Part shown: piece after piece, positions 35,742 through 46,086 of the stretch
Position numbering within the stretch: position 1 is the first letter of the stretch
How the letters are laid out: the number at the start of each line of letters is the position of its first letter
Source of the DNA: Tenodera sinensis
Taxonomy: Eukaryota > Arthropoda > Insecta > Mantodea > Mantidae
Assembly (NCBI GenBank): GCA_030765045.1
Contig: CM060964.1
Coordinates: 274,947,388 to 275,011,387 of the forward strand
DNA: 64,000 bases
Direction: 5' to 3'
Made by a program: the position numbers and the translations under genes
Notes under the pieces: generated by a model
Told to the model about the DNA's origin: nothing
Databases searched by the model: none
Seen by the model: the letters and a program-made list of their open reading frames with translations, nothing else

Positions 35742-36109
35742 CAAAGTAGTTTACCCACCAGCAGCAAAAGCTAAACTACAAAATAATCCCAACAAAGAGC
35801 TATTCGGTTCAAAATTCAACCCACCATCAAAATTCAAAATTTAAAAAGATCGAAAGATCTTAAAACTTGTTTAAAAACTCTTTATCTCCACAGAATGCAA
35901 ACATTGCTGAGTTCTGTGAGTCATCAGCTAAGGGGCAAAATAGCCTCCTTATTATATAAGCCATAACCTAAATTTAAAACAACACCCTTAACCACCCTTT
36001 ACCAAAAATTCTACCTGCGGTTAAACCCTATTGAGGGTAGGTACGCAGAAAAATATCGTCGGGCTGAACCACAGCCTGCCAGTATGTCGTCGTCGTCGTC
36101 TCTAGAAAC

Positions 36110-36603
36110 TACCATCACAAATTTACAAAAGGATGAAATATGATCGTGAAAGCATAACAAATCACTAAAATGGTTTTCATGTTCATTAAAGGTATCAAAC
36201 ATACTAAAGATGTGAACATTGAAAAATCGAAAGGAACGTTCAAATATTCGTAGTATTCGGTTAGGTTAAGCTAGGTTACCTTAATAAATAGAATCGCTCA
36301 TGTTCGCTTAGGTTAAGTAATGTTAGGCTAGGTTAAACGAGTAGAAGTACAGGTCTTAGGCTAGGTTAAATAATGAAAGGTCTGGTTAAAAGAGTAGAAG
36401 CTAGGTTAGATTGAACAATAAGGAGGAAGAATACATTATTAGAAGCGGTGTTAGGTTAGGTTAGCAGAGATAATGAGGCGTGAGGTGTCATTAAGTTAGG
36501 AAACTATATTCAATCAAGATAGAAAGCCCTTGCGTTAGATAACATACATCGACACAATGGACAACATACGCAGTTACCCTGAACGTTCACAAACACATAC
36601 ATA
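36110..36603. other. Degenerate TTAGG-like region
   Basis: Words such as GGTTAGGTTA, AGGCTAGGTTA and TGTTAGGTTAGGTTAG recur irregularly between about 36255 and 36465. They resemble scattered, decayed insect telomere repeats but do not form a clean array. Confidence 0.4.
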
Positions 36604-37044
36604 CTGTCTGTTCACCAGCTCAAGGTCTAAGGGGACTGAAGGGCAGGGGAGAGATATTCCAGTAGTGTAACCTGAGTTTTGTAAACATTCGCGCAAACAT
36701 TGCTTTGCTGGCCAATTTGCCAACTTACCTCCAAATTATTCGCGCTACGTCTACTTGCTGCAAATTTCTCCCAATTTCAGTAGTAAAATCGTACTTATCA
36801 TTAGTTTATGTCGGAAGCAATGGTAAAAGTAATGTAGAAGCAGATAATCCGCCACCTAGGAGTGCTGTGAAGTCTGCTATGATATTGTGGTTGTGTGATA
36901 GTTGTATGCGTGAAATGTATCTTTATAGGATGATTGAAACAACCGAAACTTTAATACTTCATTCTTTGATCCTGCAGGAGGGAATGAGAAGTAGTGAGAC
37001 CGAATTCTTCCTCAATTGTTATAATATTATTATCGGTTATTTTT

Positions 37045-37173
37045 ACTTTCTCTACTGATAGGTAGGGGAAGTATTGTATTCCACCCAAATATTCGATGTC
37101 GAGATTTCACCGGAAATATGATTTGAGACCCCCCCTGAATCAAAAAAAAAAAAAAGCATTTTTAGAAAAAGGT

Positions 37174-37248
<75 letters not shown>

Positions 37249-37951
37249 TGTGTGCCTGTGGACAGCATAACTCAAAAACGAAAAGTAGATTAAAAACCAA
37301 AGTTGGTATTTAAGTTTAATGTCTTTCAAGGATGCGACACGAAGATTTTGAAGAAAATAACCCCACCCTAAACTACCGTTTACATGGAAAGTTTTTCGAA
37401 AATTTTGATTTTCTTGAAAATGGCTTTAACGATTTTTATTAAAATGTCATATGTTTGAGATATTTTTATGACAAATGAAATGTATATTTTGAATTTTCTG
37501 GCTATAGCTCCTGTAGTCGCATGTACTCCGGACAACTTTTGCATAACTGGTAAACCGTTAGAGATAGACCAAATCATACTATACAAAAAATGTAGATCTT
37601 GCTAAAATACACAATTTATGTCCAAATAAATTTTCTTGTAGGTTGAACCATTTTGGAGATATTCCTTGTTATGTGTGTAAGTTTCGGAAAACAACTTTCG
37701 TGAAATGGAACATTGTTGTTTATTTTTTGTATGTTATGTGTGCAAAGAGAACGGAATCTCAAAGCTTTAAAAGATTTGACTATCGCACAAAGCCTGCTGT
37801 ATTCTAATATTCCCTTTGCACCTATAAGGAAACAAGCAATAAGATAATTATGTACAAATGTTTATATTAACATGAAGAACATATAGGAATAAGAGTTTGT
37901 AAGAGTGGTTAGTACAAGAGTAGAGAAGTCATGTGAGTGCAACACATCACA
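37045..37951 (+). repeat. TG-core repeat, full-length reference copy
   Basis: Begins ACTTTCTCTACTG. It has 'tgtattccaccc', an A run, and 'tttttagaaaaaggt', then (TG)n at about 37172-37246. After that come 'gacagcataactcaaaaacg' and 'catggaaagtttttcgaa', followed by 'gtgcaaagagaacggaatct'. It ends with GTAGAGAAGTCATGTGAG and TGCAACACATCACA. T5 runs lie on both sides (37040-37044; 37952-37956). The insertion is absent from the paralogous site in 46367-47400 (near 46860), which fixes its ends to within a few bases. No ORF beyond about 70 codons outside the microsatellite. Confidence 0.92.
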
Positions 37952-37994
37952 TTTTTATTTTATTGAGCCACATTGTCGTTTACTCGCCCCCATA

Positions 37995-38188
37995 CATGTG
38001 ATCCCATAGAACTAGCTTGGGTCAAGGTAAATTGAATGCTTTAAGAAATGTAAATGGTGACTCATTCTTACATGAATTACACAATACAGGGCTCGACCGA
38101 ACTTCGAAACAGACAGGTAGTCTATTTGAAAGCATAGAAAAGGCAAAAAATGATCAGTGGAAAAAACACGGAGTAGTTGAAAACATCA
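37995..38188 (+). pseudogene. Transposase C-terminus remnant in copy 1
   Basis: A plus-strand frame around 'PIELAW' (third catalytic acidic residue context NPIE..W of IS630/Tc1-type DDE enzymes) is followed, after stops, by SIEKAKNDQWKKHGVVENI. This resembles the 'H..K.E..YW..DGI.EN' tail of the same insect transposases. Copy 2 has the matching part at 46595-46810 on the minus strand. Confidence 0.6.
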
Positions 38189-38201
38189 TTTACATTTTAT
38201 A

Positions 38202-38249
38202 TGCCTAGCTGTCGACGGGCTCTTAAACCCTACTCACTCACTCACTCAC
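38202..38249 (+). mobile_element. 48-bp retroposon: short head plus (ACTC)n tail
   Basis: Head CCTAGCTGTCGACGGGCTCT followed by about five CTCA units. A perfect 13-bp TSD TTTACATTTTATA flanks it (38189-38201; 38250-38262). The site is empty in the paralogous copy 2 near 46605. It shares its head with the giant element at 53899-55141. Confidence 0.85.
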
Positions 38250-38490
38250 TTTACATTTTATAAGCTAAATATGCTGCATGAACTGAAAATAATAATTAAA
38301 TTGTGCTGTTTTAAGCGAGTTCTTTACTTTAGTCTAGCGTGAATGCACATTTCAAGGTTGGCAACATTATCATAAACACGATTAGAAGCAGAACTGCTGC
38401 TTCCGATGTCTCTGTTTATCTGGAATTGTTCACTGACGTAGTGACTGGCTGCATTCCTGCCAGGGACCACGAGCTGGTGAACAAACTGTA

Positions 38491-39639
38491 CACTGCTATA
38501 CGTCTTAAAAGGTATCCCTAGAGACTTCTTCAAACACCTACAAGGTCCTGCTTCCCGTACAACCTTAGCTAGTAATCCTTGGATCGCACATGACGGCCAT
38601 CTTGTCCTACGCCAGCTCTGTCCTAACTATCCTACTTACATAATACTTTAATCCACATTTAACTAAAGTTAGGATTATAAATCTGCTACCTTTGTTTCCG
38701 CCAAAATAGTTGAATTAATAGTATTTGATTACAATAAGTAAAGGAAGTGAATTAAAATAATCATTCCCAAATGTTCAAATTATTGCCAGAAAAATAGACA
38801 GACCTAAAACATCTGTAACTGAATGTTTAAGTTCTATGGAACGCGTACATACAGAAATTCACCATGAAATAGTTCCACTATAAGTAAATGCTGTTTAGAA
38901 CTTTGGAACACAAAAAGAGAAATGTACTGTCAATTTTGAAGCCTGTAAATGGGAAGTCAATGGTGTCTTAATTCTAATTCTTATTAAATGTGCACATAAC
39001 ACAAAGAAAAAGAAAAACGGATTTGAAGCACTCAGATACCTAAACGAAAACGTCTTAATAATGCTTTCCTAAGACTGGAATTTGTAAACAAGCCATTCAT
39101 CATTAACAGCTTATTATTTATTCATTTACAAAGTCTCCTAGACAGCTTTAACCTCCGCATTTACATTGTCTTTGGACAGACATGCTCTGTGGCCAAATAG
39201 TAATGCTTTTGTCAAGTCAGCTAAGTCGTCTACACGTTTATTTTAAACGTTTCTTAGTGTAATAAACAAAAGAAGGGCAGTTTAAGGAAGCCTTAAGTGA
39301 ATAATTTATTTGGACATACAACGACCTCAGAACATATGCATATTTTCCGCCACAATGTAAACAAAGTATAAAACAAAAGCTATTATATTTACCTATATAA
39401 CCCGCTATCCCCTAATTCAGTATAATTTTTAAACCCATGATACATTTTAGAAGAAAAACGTTTCAGACCAAGTATAACAATAACATTTTGTTTCTGTTTC
39501 GCTCCGAATAAGTAAAGATAGGTTAGAACTTTTACCCCAATAGGCGCATGCTATACTATATACCATTGAATTATACTAAAACGTTTAGAGTATTCTAGAG
39601 TTCAACTGTTTTTACAGCCTCTATCACTTCCCTATTTCG
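38491..39639. other. No recognisable feature
   Basis: About 1.1 kb of AT-rich DNA. Nothing supportable. Confidence 0.35.
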
Positions 39640-39765
39640 CTATTTTAGGTAGAATTACGGTATTCCAACCCAAAATTCAATATTGAGACTTCACCAGAAT
39701 GTGGGGCGAATGAACAGCGTTATTCTTCTTTCTTTTACAAAAAGGAAAAGGGCCTTCTGTGTGCG

Positions 39766-39812
<47 letters not shown>

Positions 39813-39934
39813 GAGCAGCTTAACTATCAAACTTAGTATTTAACTTCAGCAGCATCTTTCAGGGGTAAAATTATTTATTTTCTCAAAAATGACTAAGAAT
39901 TTCGTTAAAGTATCTATTATCATATATTCAAGAT
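39640..39934 (+). repeat. Diverged TG-core repeat with (GA)n core
   Basis: Family blocks 'tattccaacccaaaattcaa', 'gagacttcaccagaa' and 'tatgagcagcttaac' surround a (GA)n tract (39769-39808) where other copies have (TG)n. The copy is interrupted by the MITE at 39936. Confidence 0.65.
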
Positions 39935-39935
39935 A

Positions 39936-40281
39936 CCAGGTGGCCCACTCCAGCCGGCATTGGGGTTAGTAGATAACCCTTCGTGGGTTAAAAGAGTTGC
40001 AGAAATCACGGGGGTAAATAAAGTCAGTGGCGTGCACGAACTTTGTTCTGCTTGGAAGAGAAACGAGCGGGATGCCCTGCTAGTGTTAATGGAAAATATT
40101 CTAAGATAGTTCTTGTCTATCATCACGCGCTACACACACTAGCTTGGTATTCCGCTCCCTTCTCTGACAGGCAGAATATAGTTCACGCACGCCACTGACT
40201 AGATTTACCCCCGTGATTTCCTCAATTCTTTTAAGAAGGGTTATCTAGTTACCCCAATGCCGGCTGGAGTGGGCCACTTGG
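39936..40281. mobile_element. 346-bp MITE with about 105-bp inverted repeats
   Basis: Ends CCAGGTGGCCCACTCCAGCC and, inverted, CCAAGTGGCCCACTCCAGCC, each flanked by TA (39934-39935; 40282-40283). The arms stay alignable as far as 'agtcagtggcgtgcacgaac' and its inverted partner. Non-coding. TA duplication and structure fit a Tc1/mariner-derived MITE. It lies within a diverged TG-core repeat. Confidence 0.85.
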
Positions 40282-40283
40282 TA

Positions 40284-40880
40284 CATGCATGAATAATACA
40301 ACGTATAGCTTGACTTCTCTGTGAACAGCGCATGAAGTGCTGTTCGTTCTGGTAAAACTTGGTACAATTTTGTATCACTAGTACAGTGCAAAACGCGATA
40401 CAGGAAAAGTGTGGAGCTCATTCAAAGATACAATTTATGTCAAATATTTCCTTCCACAGCATTAGCCGCATGAGGCTTTTGTAGTTTTGAAGAAAATTAA
40501 ATCAAATTTAAATATAAATATAGAAGATATTAGCTTTGTATCCGCAAAAGAGAGGCAATTTAACGATGAAATTTCGAAGTTACTTGAGTATTGGTTTTTC
40601 AATCATGCTGTACGCAGGCACGCCTAAATGATTTTATTAAAACAACTAGAAAAAGGTACGTGTCTGCCTGTGAACAGCATAGCTCAAAATGAATGAATTT
40701 TCTATGAGTAACCTAAGAAAACCTCTTCACTTTGAATCCTGCAATTTTATGTACGTAAATAGAGACAGGTAATACAGGACAAGACAATAAGGGACAGAAA
40801 AACACTTACTATAAGGAAAATTCACATCTGAATGAGCTCAATTTGTGTCTAATAAACATTTTTGTAACGTTAGCTCCTTT
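40284..40880 (+). repeat. Likely continuation of a diverged TG-core copy
   Basis: Only patches are alignable: 'tagaaaaaggtacgtgtctg' with 'gtgaacagcatagctcaaaa' at 40646-40689. The rest is too diverged to assign. Confidence 0.35.
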
Positions 40881-40881
40881 T

Positions 40882-41025
40882 ACTTTCTCTAGCACGTGTA
40901 GTAATTAGAGGAAGTATTGCCTTCCACCGAAAAATTGGATGTAGAGATTTCACCAGAAATATATGTTTTGAGGCACCTATATAAAAAAAAAAAAAACATT
41001 TTTGGAAAAAGATCTGCGCACGCGC

Positions 41026-41056
<31 letters not shown>

Positions 41057-41761
41057 TGTGTCAGTCTCTGGACAGCATAACTCAAAAGCGAAAAGTCGGT
41101 TAAAAACCAAAGTTGGTATTTAAGTTTAATGTATTTCAAGGATGGGACACCAAGATTTGGAAGAAAACTGCTTCACCCTAAACTACTCTTTACATGGAAA
41201 ATTTTTTTAAAATTTTGATTTTCTTGAAAATGGCTATAACGTTAGATTTTGATTAAAATGCCATGTGTTTGAGATAATTCTATGACAAATGAAATGCATA
41301 TTTTGAATTTTATGGCTATAGCCCTTGTAGTCCTGTTTACTCTGGAAGACTTTTGGATAACTAGTGAACCGTTAGCTATAAGCCAAATCTTACTGTACAA
41401 AAATGTAGATGTTAAAACACAATTTATGTGTGGATAATTTTTTTTTGTAGAGTGAACCATTTCGGAGATATTCCTTGTTTTTTGTGCGAGTTCTGGAAAA
41501 CTTTCGTCAAATGGAACTTCGTCATTCATATTTTTATACCTTAGCCTGCAAAGAGAACGGAATCACAAAGCTTTAAAAGATTTTACTATCGCTCAAAGCC
41601 TACTGTATTCCCAAATTTCCTTTGTACCTACAATGAAATAAGCCATAAGATAATTTCTGTAAATGTTCATCTCAACCAACACGCAAAAGATATAGGAATA
41701 GGAGTTTGTAAGAATGGTTAGTACAAGAGAAGATAAAGTCATGTGAGTGCAACACATCAGA
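40882..41761 (+). repeat. TG-core repeat, full-length, (CG)n(TG)n core
   Basis: ACTTTCTCTA start after TTTT, all internal blocks in order, and an end box (AAGTCATGTGAGTGCAACAC) then 'atcag' before a T run. The core at 41016-41061 is (CG)n followed by (TG)n, a strongly Z-DNA-forming variant. Confidence 0.9.
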
Positions 41762-42320
41762 TTTTTTCTTTTAAATATTCTGTGTTGTAGGTTTACAGGT
41801 TCTAAGTACGTCATATGACGTAGAGCTTCAAAGTTAGTGATTGTCTTTTTATCCTTTTTATTGCAAAAACTCCAATCACGGCTAAATATTTGAATGGCAT
41901 TTGCATGAGTTGTAAGTGCTTCATAATTTGAAATCATTCATACATACACTTGGACATAAAAGTCAGTTTTAGTGAATACATAACATATATATGTGACTTT
42001 GTTATGGGTAGAGAAAGTCGTGTAAATGTTCGCATCATTTTTGTTTTATTCAGGGTCCTAAAATGTAAATTTCTGGTAAAATTGCAATAACGTTATTTTC
42101 GGTATAATTTAATTAATGTTGTAACGTAAACAGTAGAGAAATGAATAAGAAATAGTTTACGTATGCTTATAATTGTGATTAGTTGTGGTAAGGCTGACTG
42201 AGTAATCTCTCTGTCCATAACATATGTAGGTATAACTAAAACCTCTCGTTTAGTCAAGTGAGATTATTTTGTAATGACTTATGCAAATTGTTATGGAAGA
42301 TTACCTGTTAGAGAGCCTTA
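41762..42320. other. No gene; one isolated end-box copy
   Basis: At 42008-42042 the word GGTAGAGAAAGTCGTGTAAA followed by 'tgttcgcatcattttt' repeats the TG-core 3' end without the rest of the element. Confidence 0.45.
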
Positions 42321-42548
42321 ATGGATGAAGTTAGCGTTTTTACTGTTGCATTAAGAATGGTTAAGCTGTCGGATGGGCGGCGCCCGGCCAACTTGAGCGT
42401 CGTGGGCGTCGTTGTCAAGGTAGACGACCCTCTCTTGCCTCTCCACCTCGCCAATCTGCTCAAATTCGCTCTGCTGCAGGCTGAACCTGCTACATGCTGC
42501 GATACTCTTGTAAATGTAGGCATCCTGTATTCTCGACCCAGTGTATGA
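42321..42548 (+). CDS. GC-rich open segment, possible exon
   Basis: A plus-strand frame from ATG 42321 to TGA at 42546-42548 (75 codons) lies in a local GC island in otherwise AT-rich DNA. Residues 16-36 read VKLSDGRRPANL then VVGVVVKVD. An AAG|GTAGA donor-like site occurs at about 42419 and a pyrimidine-rich stretch plus 'attaag' at about 42354, which could bound a 65-bp exon. The minus strand is also open (42351-42560), so strand is uncertain. I do not recognise a domain. Composition is the main reason to list it. Confidence 0.25.
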   Translation: MDEVSVFTVALRMVKLSDGRRPANLSVVGVVVKVDDPLLPLHLANLLKFALLQAEPATCCDTLVNVGILYSRPSV

Positions 42549-43032
42549 CATATGTATCATGTATTAGTGTTTCATACTTGCCCACTTACTAAAACTGAAA
42601 CGCATAAAACTTTCCGTTGTCCAGCAAACCGCAAGAATTTTGCGATGACATTAAATATTGAATTCGTAAAATGTTCAGTGCAGTAAATGTACAAAAATTA
42701 CATGTAAAATAAACGGAAATTATTTTATAAGAATCCTTGAAGACCTGGTTGTACATCTTTCTGTCACATGTTGACATTTTCCTGATACATCAATAAACAT
42801 GCATTAAAGCAAAGAAAGCATTTCTTAGGCTAAACACGAACTTTGGTTTCCATTTTACCTCTCATAACATGACTAGTAAACGAAAAGGAAGAGGAGAAAC
42901 TTACATCCGGCAGACATATCGGGCTGCGCGGTGTTTTGCCAGTCCGCGTTCTCGGCGCTCGTTGCCGTCTGCCGCTATCATAGAAAGGCGTGGATGAAAC
43001 TATACAACATTTTAAGACTACTTTTAAAGGCT
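42549..43032. other. No recognisable feature
   Basis: A GC-rich patch at 42905-42990 has no assignable content. Confidence 0.3.
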
Positions 43033-43278
43033 TTACTTGCCAACTTTATGAGAGAAAATGCTGAAACTGGTCATCGTGGTTCTCCATACATTTTGGCACT
43101 TCTTTAGGTAACTATCCATCACTCGCCGTAGTTCACGTTGAGAAATGCTCGCAATTTCCTGGTGGATATTTTGTTTTAATTTTTCCAGGGTGTGTGGGTT
43201 TGTCTTCTGCACTTTATGTTTTAAGGTACCCCGGAGATAGAAATCACAGGGGGTTAGGTCGGGGAATCGAGGGGTCAC
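43033..43278 (-). pseudogene. Mariner-like transposase C-terminal fragment
   Basis: The open minus-strand frame of 81 codons starts TPRFPDLTPCDFYLRGTLKH, the 'PRSPDLTPCDF.LWG' motif holding the third catalytic acidic residue of insect mariner-like transposases. It continues TNPHTLEKLKQNIHQEIASI and RVMDSYLKKCQ, as expected for the C-terminus. The upstream catalytic core is missing. Same broad group as the pseudogene at 3868-4400. Confidence 0.8.
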
Positions 43279-43520
43279 AAATATGTACTAATAGGTAATT
43301 CTGTCCAGAAACACACTTTCATTTGAGGGGGTCAGAACAACAGTGGCCTAACCCTCCCCGATGCACATTTGCAATATTGACGCCATCTGTCAGGTTTTCT
43401 AAGCTACTATTATTTAAATCGAAGCTACTAATATTTTCCCTCAGACGAAAATCATGTTGTTTGAGTGCAACCGTGGTCTAACCATAAATAGCTAATGAGA
43501 ACCCAGCGAAAAGAAAGGAT
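43279..43520. other. No recognisable feature
   Basis: Nothing supportable. Confidence 0.3.
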
Positions 43521-43524
43521 AAGC

Positions 43525-43732
43525 ACAGCCTGGATCTTAGTAATGTTAAGCTTGAACCAAAATATGTCAAACCCAGACCAGTAAATCCATACAAGCTTAG
43601 GGACATTAATGACCTTTTAAAATATGTTCCATTACTTTATCGATCATTTTACAATAGTTTGATTTCTGAAAATGTTACTCAAAACTGTGAAAATGAGATG
43701 GATGTTGAAGTTTTGACATGCCTGATTGTGTA
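43525..43732 (+). pseudogene. C-terminal fragment of an unassigned transposon-linked protein
   Basis: A plus-strand frame without start reads LDLSNVKLEPKYVKPRPVNP, then YKLRDINDLLKYVPLLYRSF, and ends TCLIV before TAA. Pattern 'KP..I...K..DL..L..YVP....FY' recalls the tail of uncharacterised proteins common in transposon-rich insect genomes. No function can be given. Confidence 0.35.
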
Positions 43733-43734
43733 AA

Positions 43735-44437
43735 ATAGACATGCAAATAAAACTGTAAACATTCTACTTCCAAAAGCTTGAGCGAGTAAAACATATTTCA
43801 TTACCTTTGAATATATCCTAACTATTCAATAACAGCATGAATTTGAAAATTATTGGTGTTTATGTGTGTGAAAATGACATGGATAGCGTAAAATAATGTT
43901 CCATATTTGGATATACCTGAATGCTCACCATTATAAATTAAACACATTTAATACCCTTTAATATGTCCCACCGTTTAAAAATAGGCACTTTAAAACTTTT
44001 AAAAAATCGTATGGATAAAACATGTTTTATTTTATTAAAAAAGACACATATTTACCGCAAGATTTTTTTTTTTTGCATGGTAAAAAAAGAAGAAAAAGTG
44101 TCAGTGCAACATTGGTCCAACCTAGAGAAAGACAATATGTTATGTATCAAAAATATTTTAGCACTGATCAGTGCATTGTTGTTTAATAAGCTGAGAAAGT
44201 ATCAGTGTGATTCAAATGGGCTTTTGCTTATCCTTAAAAAAAAAAAAAAAAAAAAACAAACAAACAAACAAACAAACAAAGAAAAAACCAGGTATGTTTA
44301 ACTTTAACTCAGTTTTTCTCCGTTTTTAGAAAAGATGGGCTAGACCACTGTTACAGTGACCCCCCCAATTGGTCTAATCGAAACACTGGCCGTATGAGCT
44401 GTTGCAGAGTAATGTTGAAAACGCCCCCCTGACTGTT
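43735..44437. other. No gene; short A-rich and (CAAA)n tracts
   Basis: A run of A then (CAAA)n at about 44239-44280. Otherwise nothing. Confidence 0.4.
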
Positions 44438-44520
44438 AATTCTCTATCGCTTTTAAGTATACTTAAAAGTCATCGGTTTGAGCCGGGTTTGAACTCGAAA
44501 CTTTGGGATCATTAGGACAA
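44438..44520 (-). mobile_element. Old SINE fragment related to 17812-18040
   Basis: The minus strand retains a B-box-like GAGTTCAAACCCGGCTC, then CCGATGACTTTTAAGTATAC, aligned to the B-box region of the third SINE family. Head and tail are lost. Confidence 0.6.
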
Positions 44521-46080
44521 ATTGAGATTACGAATGGTATGGAGAAAGCTGGAGAACTTTCCGGGCTTGTGCACGTTATCCACCTCTGCTACAGTGACTT
44601 AACTTCTGTCGTAGTGTGCTACCACCCAGTGACATTGACTTAAAACTGTAGTGATAGCATAGAGATAGAGTGCATTGCCCCACTAGTGCACTTCCTCAAG
44701 TGTACATGATCCGTAAGTATTTGGTCCCATGTTAAGCACGTCATACAGCTGCACTTGCGCAGAAGTCAAGATGTACTACCGACCCTGTTGCCACATCCTA
44801 TCGAGATAGAGTAGCGCGCTAGATTTAAACGCCGCAGATTTTAAATTACCGCATATACGTTATGTTTATAATCTTCGCAAAACTTAATGGCATATGGAGG
44901 CGGGGCGTACTGTGGACTCCAGCGAATCCTACGCTTGCCCCTCCTACCAGCGCTGCCGAATGTGGTGCATGCATCTCACACAACCTTTATGTACAGACCG
45001 TCTGCCGGTACACGCACTACGCTTGGCAACAGCGCTCTGCTTGAGAATTGGCCAGCGTTCACGTGCCTTTAACTTTTGCGAGCGGTATAACAGCATTTAA
45101 TCGGTAATGATTTTGTATATAAAATGGATTTTTGTTTTTTTGCTTAATATGAATCTACATAGTTTGCGGAACGTACCCGTATAAGGTTTGAGTGTGTTTG
45201 CGGCAATTAAGTACATTTAAATGAGGATTTAAATGAAGTTTTAAATATGGCGATCAGGCTGTCACGCCCCTTTAAACTGCACTTTATGTTCTTTTGCCAT
45301 TTACCGTAACTTGCTTTTTTTAAACGTTAGGTAGACTTTTACAAACAAACTATAATAGATAGAGCTTTGATCTTTTGTGTACATGCAGATTGTACTGTTA
45401 TACTGCTATAAACAGCCAACGAACGCTTTTTGTTACACTTTCATGAAATTCCTCAAAAAATGTTTTCATACATAAAAAATTAAAAACTAAAGAGTGCAAA
45501 ATTATTTACTTTTTAAATTGTATTATTGATTGAAATATCTTAATTGTTCACCAGCTATGTTGAATAACATTTCTAAAGTGAGTACAACATTTGAAATGTA
45601 TCACTTTAACTGTTTAAGAGAAAAGTGAACCTAAAGAATAAAATGTATGAAACATTTTGAAAATTTTTTGTTTATTGGAATATCAATAAAGTAAAAATTA
45701 TGAATTTTACTTATGATTTGATTATGGTTTTTGAATCGGAAGAAGCTGTTTTATAAACGGTAAAAGTTTCGTTATGATAGATTGCATAGTTTTCAAGGTT
45801 CATACATTGTATTGAGATTTTGCATGGAAATTGCTATTCTGACACTACCAAGTGTCCTTAAAGAAAACAAATAACCAATAATCCCACAAGGCATAAAAAT
45901 TAGGGTGTTCACATGCTCTTGTGCAGCAGCCGCCACTGATGATGATGCTGATGGAGCACATATTTTGATGTGCCAGTGGATCTCGGTTATCGGTAGACCA
46001 TAGAAGACATCGACCATCAACTGACTGCCGAATGATAAGTGCTCTGGCCCACTGTAAACATCAAAGGCGTTATTTACAGG
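44521..46080. other. No assigned gene in about 1.5 kb
   Basis: A GC-richer patch with short frames at 44860-45100 is unassigned. A 125-codon minus-strand frame (45793-46170) ends upstream inside the heat-shock promoter region and has no recognisable domain; I treat it as chance. Confidence 0.3.
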
Positions 46081-46086
46081 TAACCG

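Larger units (their letters stand above)
30789..36098 (+). mobile_element. Complete Jockey-type LINE with 11-bp TSD
   Basis: A 5310-bp insertion flanked by TCTCTAGAAAC at 30778-30788 and 36099-36109. Order: roughly 486-bp 5' UTR, gag-like ORF1, ORF2 (AP endonuclease, RT), roughly 357-bp 3' UTR, and a short (TCG)n end instead of poly(A). The perfect TSD and full length argue for a recent insertion, yet both ORFs are broken (frameshift near 32135; TGA at 33495; frameshift near 33805; TGA at 34028; C20 run at 35416). Some lesions could be assembly errors. Confidence 0.92.
36604..38488 (+). mobile_element. Inverted-repeat DNA transposon, copy 1, carrying two insertions
   Basis: The ends are CTGTCTGTTCACCAGCTC (36604) and its complement GAGCTGGTGAACAAACTG (38488), each next to TA. 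It is inverted relative to copy 2 at 46367-47400, to which it aligns except for two insertions: a TG-core repeat (37045-37951) and a small retroposon (38202-38249). Without these it would be about 920 bp. It contains a degraded transposase C-terminus (37995-38188). The TA target and protein fragment indicate the IS630-Tc1-mariner superfamily. Confidence 0.8.

Noticed and set aside
41242..41529. Minus-strand 95-codon frame in a TG-core copy
   Set aside because: Not conserved as open in other copies of the family, so not a coding part of the element.
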